Positions 5,808 through 7,716 of a stretch of 7,716 nt of DNA are shown piece by piece. The stretch lies in assembly GCA_002308315.1 (NCBI GenBank), contig DBWE01000189.1, forward strand, positions 2,189 through 9,904, given 5' to 3'. The translations under genes and the position numbers were made by a program. This stretch comes from Clostridiales bacterium UBA1246. Its GTDB lineage: Bacteria; Bacillota; Clostridia; Oscillospirales; Oscillospiraceae. A model generated the notes under the pieces. The model worked only from the letters and a program-made list of their open reading frames with translations, had not been told where the DNA came from and did not search any database. Within the stretch, counting starts at the first letter, position 1, and every line of letters begins with the position of its first letter.

Positions 5808-7399
5808 AAAAAACGCGTATCGCCGCGCTCGCTCTCTGCGCGGCGCTCACATGCCTCCTTATGTCCGGCTGCCACGGCTCGCGCGAACGCAGCTCCTTCG
5901 AGCTGCCCGACAAGTTCGACGAAAGCCGCAGCTATGAGATAAGCTTCTGGGCGAAGAACGACACCAACCGCGCTCAGACCCGCATTTACGAGCAGGCGAT
6001 CGAGGATTTTGAGGCCGTTTATCCCAACATCAAGGTCAATCTCCGCCTGTATACCGATTACGGAAAGATATACAACGACGTCATCACCAATATCGCCACT
6101 AACACCACGCCGAACGTGTGCATAACCTACCCCGACCATATAGCCACCTATCTCACCGGCGACGAGGTCGTGGTGCCCCTGGACGATCTGCTCACCGATC
6201 CCGTATACGGTCTCGGCGGGCGCGAGGTGCGCTTCGACGCTCCGAAGGCGTCCGAGATAGTGCCGCAGTTCCTCAGCGAATGCCGCATAGGCAGCCGCTG
6301 CTACGCCCTGCCGTACATGCGCTCCACCGAGGCCTGTTACGTGAACAGGGATTTCGTCGAGGCGCTCGGCTATACTCTGCCCGAGACCCTTACCTGGGAT
6401 TTCGTATGGGAGGTCTCCGAGGCCGCCATGGCAAAGGACGCGGACGGGAACTTCGCCGTCAACGGGCAGAAGGTCATGATACCCTTCATTTACAAGTCTA
6501 CCGACAATATGATGATACAGCTCGTCCGTCAGAAGGGCAGCGGCTATTCCACCGCGGACGGAGATATACTTTTGTTCAACGACGAGACCGAGCAGCTGCT
6601 CTATACCATTGCCGAGCACGCCGGGACCGGGGCCTTTTCCACCTTCAAGATATCCAGCTATCCCGGCAACTTCTTCAACGCGGGGCAGTGCATCTTCGCC
6701 GTCGACTCCACTGCCGGAGCCACGTGGATGGGCTCGGACGCGCCGCTTATGGATATAAGTGCCGACAGAGTCGTGGACTTTGAGACCGTCGTCATGACCG
6801 TGCCGCAGTTTGATCCGGACAAGCCTCAGATGATTTCCCAGGGCCCCTCCGTCTGCGTTTTCAACAAGGAGGACCCGCAGGAGGTGCTGGCCGCCTGGCT
6901 GTTCACGCAGTTCCTTCTTACCGACGGAGTGCAGACGGCCTACGCCGAGACGGAGGGCTACGTTCCCGTAACGCTGAAGGCCAGGCAGTCCGACGAATAC
7001 CGGGATTACCTCAGCCGCGAGGGCGAGGACAACAATAAATATTATTATGTGAAGCTCCGCGCTTCCGGGCTGCTGCTCGACAATGTGGACAACACCTTCG
7101 TCACGCCCGTCTTCAACGGCTCCGCCTCCCTGCGCGACGCCGCCGGGCAGCTCATAGAAAACGTGACCAAATCCATGCGCCGCAGGGAAACGGTGGACGA
7201 CGCGTATATGGACAAGCTCTTCGACGACGTCAGGTCCCTTTACCGCCTCAATCAGGTCAGCGGAGTCGACTTTTCCGGCAAGGCGCAGCTGGGGCCGCTG
7301 CCGACTACTTCGAAGGCCCTGCTCGGCTCCCTTGCGGGCATATGGGTGCTGATAGGCGTTTTCGCGCTCATATCGCTGCTGAAAAAGAAAAAACGCTGA
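5804..7399 (+). CDS. Extracellular solute-binding lipoprotein (family 1) with an added C-terminal membrane anchor
   Basis: The 531-residue solute receptor of the importer, displayed outside the membrane. The N-terminus is a lipoprotein signal (MKKTR, hydrophobic core, then MSGC) with Cys23 as the lipidated residue; Met at -3 is a less common lipobox choice. The mature part begins ISFWAKNDTNRAQTRIYEQA (46-65) and continues to FEAVYPNIKV, the usual opening of family 1 binding proteins. Later landmarks include TPNVCITYPDH (102-112), an ALPYMRSTEACYVNRD stretch (168-183) and GPSVCVFNKEDPQE with AAWLFTQF (347-370). At 531 residues it is longer than the common 410-450. The end is unusual: LPTTS (499-503), a hydrophobic helix (about 504-526) and a KKKKR tail, so it may be anchored at both ends. 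Six cysteines besides Cys23 remain in the exported part. Translation starts within the permease stop (ATGA), with GGGGAGG (5788-5794) 9 nt upstream. The solute is undetermined; sugars or glycerol phosphates are typical of the family. Confidence 0.95.
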   Translation: MKKTRIAALALCAALTCLLMSGCHGSRERSSFELPDKFDESRSYEISFWAKNDTNRAQTRIYEQAIEDFEAVYPNIKVNLRLYTDYGKIYNDVITNIATNTTPNVCITYPDHIATYLTGDEVVVPLDDLLTDPVYGLGGREVRFDAPKASEIVPQFLSECRIGSRCYALPYMRSTEACYVNRDFVEALGYTLPETLTWDFVWEVSEAAMAKDADGNFAVNGQKVMIPFIYKSTDNMMIQLVRQKGSGYSTADGDILLFNDETEQLLYTIAEHAGTGAFSTFKISSYPGNFFNAGQCIFAVDSTAGATWMGSDAPLMDISADRVVDFETVVMTVPQFDPDKPQMISQGPSVCVFNKEDPQEVLAAWLFTQFLLTDGVQTAYAETEGYVPVTLKARQSDEYRDYLSREGEDNNKYYYVKLRASGLLLDNVDNTFVTPVFNGSASLRDAAGQLIENVTKSMRRRETVDDAYMDKLFDDVRSLYRLNQVSGVDFSGKAQLGPLPTTSKALLGSLAGIWVLIGVFALISLLKKKKR

Positions 7400-7413
7400 A
7401 TTGCAGGTATGAC

Positions 7414-7441
7414 TTGATTTACGCGCGGTTTTGAGTATAAT
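7414..7441 (+). promoter_or_regulatory. Predicted sigma-A promoter for the downstream lipoprotein
   Basis: A perfect TATAAT -10 box (7436-7441) is preceded by TTGATT (7414-7419; 4 of 6 consensus bases) at 16-bp spacing, starting 15 bp after the binding-protein stop codon. The start of transcription would be near 7448, giving a leader of about 60 nt. No terminator is visible between this promoter and the binding-protein gene, so the next gene could be both read through from the importer operon and transcribed independently. Confidence 0.6.
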
Positions 7442-7454
7442 AAGTACATTCATA

Positions 7455-7484
7455 CGTTCCGTGGCCTGCATGGCCGGGCGAACG
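7455..7484 (+). other. Imperfect stem-loop in the leader of the downstream lipoprotein
   Basis: CGTTC (7455-7459) can pair with GAACG (7480-7484). Inside this, C7460 pairs with G7478 (leaving C7479 bulged), and after a G-G mismatch and a T-G wobble, GGCC (7463-7466) pairs with GGCC (7472-7475) around a TGCAT loop. The structure lies within the predicted leader and ends 9 nt before the AGGAG ribosome site. No T-run follows, which argues against an intrinsic terminator. A processing or stability element is possible; a defined regulatory RNA class is not recognised. Confidence 0.4.
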
Positions 7485-7510
7485 AAATCAAAAAGGAGAT
7501 CGATCAGATT

Positions 7511-7716
7511 ATGAAAAAGCTTCTGGCAGTTCTCATGATCTTTGCCGTGCTGCTGGCTTTTGCGGCGTGCAGCAAGACCGAGAACAAACCCGCCGACGTC
7601 ACTCCCGCTCCCGACGTCAGCACCCCCGCCCCCGATGAGGGCGCTGCCGCTCCCGAAGACGGAGCCGATGAGACGGGCGCCGCGGTGATGAGCTACGCCG
7701 AATACGTGGACGCCGC
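7511..7716 (+). CDS. Lipoprotein of unknown function, N-terminal part only (runs off the right edge)
   Basis: 68 codons are visible. MKKLLAVLMIF and a hydrophobic core lead to AFAAC, a good lipobox with Cys20 as the predicted lipidated residue, so the product is exported and membrane-anchored. Residues about 28-55 are a Pro/Ala/Asp/Glu-rich low-complexity linker (PADVTPAPDVSTPAPDE and onward) of the kind that holds a domain away from the membrane. A folded domain appears to start at about VMSYAEYVDA (59-68), where the window ends, so its function cannot be assigned. AGGAG (7494-7498) is 12 nt from the ATG, rather long, but no other start keeps the signal peptide intact. Its own promoter and a stem-loop leader separate it from the importer, yet same-strand adjacency 111 bp away suggests a related surface role. 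A second solute-binding protein is possible but unsupported by the visible part. Confidence 0.85.
   Translation, partial: MKKLLAVLMIFAVLLAFAACSKTENKPADVTPAPDVSTPAPDEGAAAPEDGADETGAAVMSYAEYVDA

Noticed and set aside
5597..7471. A 624-codon open frame on the minus strand opposite the binding protein and the end of the second permease
   Set aside because: The opposite strand encodes two clear transporter genes. This frame has no domain and its composition (Gly, Val, His, Arg) fits antisense GC bias.
7455..7484. Stem-loop as a rho-independent terminator for the importer operon
   Set aside because: No T-run follows on the plus strand; A-rich sequence and a ribosome site follow instead, and the stem is broken by a bulge and a mismatch.
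1..7716. CRISPR array, insertion sequence, tRNA/rRNA or phage defence genes
   Set aside because: No regularly spaced repeats, transposase motifs, terminal inverted repeats with target duplications, or structural RNA signatures were seen. All long genes are metabolic or transport genes.

Overview
The window looks like chromosomal DNA from a GC-rich member of the Bacillota, probably an anaerobic Clostridia-type gut bacterium. This is inferred from strong AGGAG-type ribosome sites, sigma-A-like TATAAT promoters, lipobox lipoproteins carrying a binding-protein ABC importer, an Fe-S flavoenzyme of the 2-enoate/2,4-dienoyl-CoA reductase family, and frequent ATA isoleucine codons despite GC-rich DNA. 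No species can be named from sequence alone. I see no rRNA, tRNA, insertion sequence, phage gene or CRISPR array.

The layout is two divergent transcription units around a 213-bp control region (2701-2913). Leftward (minus strand) runs an FMN/4Fe-4S/FAD reductase of 644 residues (2700-766). After only 24 bp comes a patatin-like acyl hydrolase (741 to the left edge, its C-terminus outside the window). Rightward (plus strand) runs a complete carbohydrate-type (CUT1) ABC importer: ATPase (2914-4017), permease (4028-4918), permease (4938-5807) and solute-binding protein (5804-7399). The genes are packed with gaps of 10 and 19 bp and then a 4-bp ATGA overlap, so they almost certainly form one operon. 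A short intergenic region with its own TATAAT promoter and a leader stem-loop then leads into a second lipoprotein (7511 onward), cut by the right edge.

The importer is self-contained, with its own MsmX/UgpC-type ATPase. The two permeases form the channel, the ATPase drives it, and the lipoprotein captures the solute outside the cell. Substrate identity cannot be read from the sequence. A sugar or sn-glycerol-3-phosphate-like solute is the family expectation. The neighbouring acyl hydrolase and enoyl-type reductase allow a speculative lipid-scavenging reading, but divergent genes need not share a pathway.

Most of the window is ordinary metabolism and transport. The points worth a second look are: (1) the reductase has Trp where Old Yellow Enzyme relatives carry the proton-donor Tyr; (2) the binding protein ends in a transmembrane helix plus a KKKKR tail preceded by LPTTS, which resembles a sorting signal, although it is also an N-terminal lipoprotein; (3) the importer promoter is framed by an exact 8-bp inverted repeat and followed by an 8-bp direct repeat at 10-bp phase. 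I found no convincing evidence of a wholly new system.
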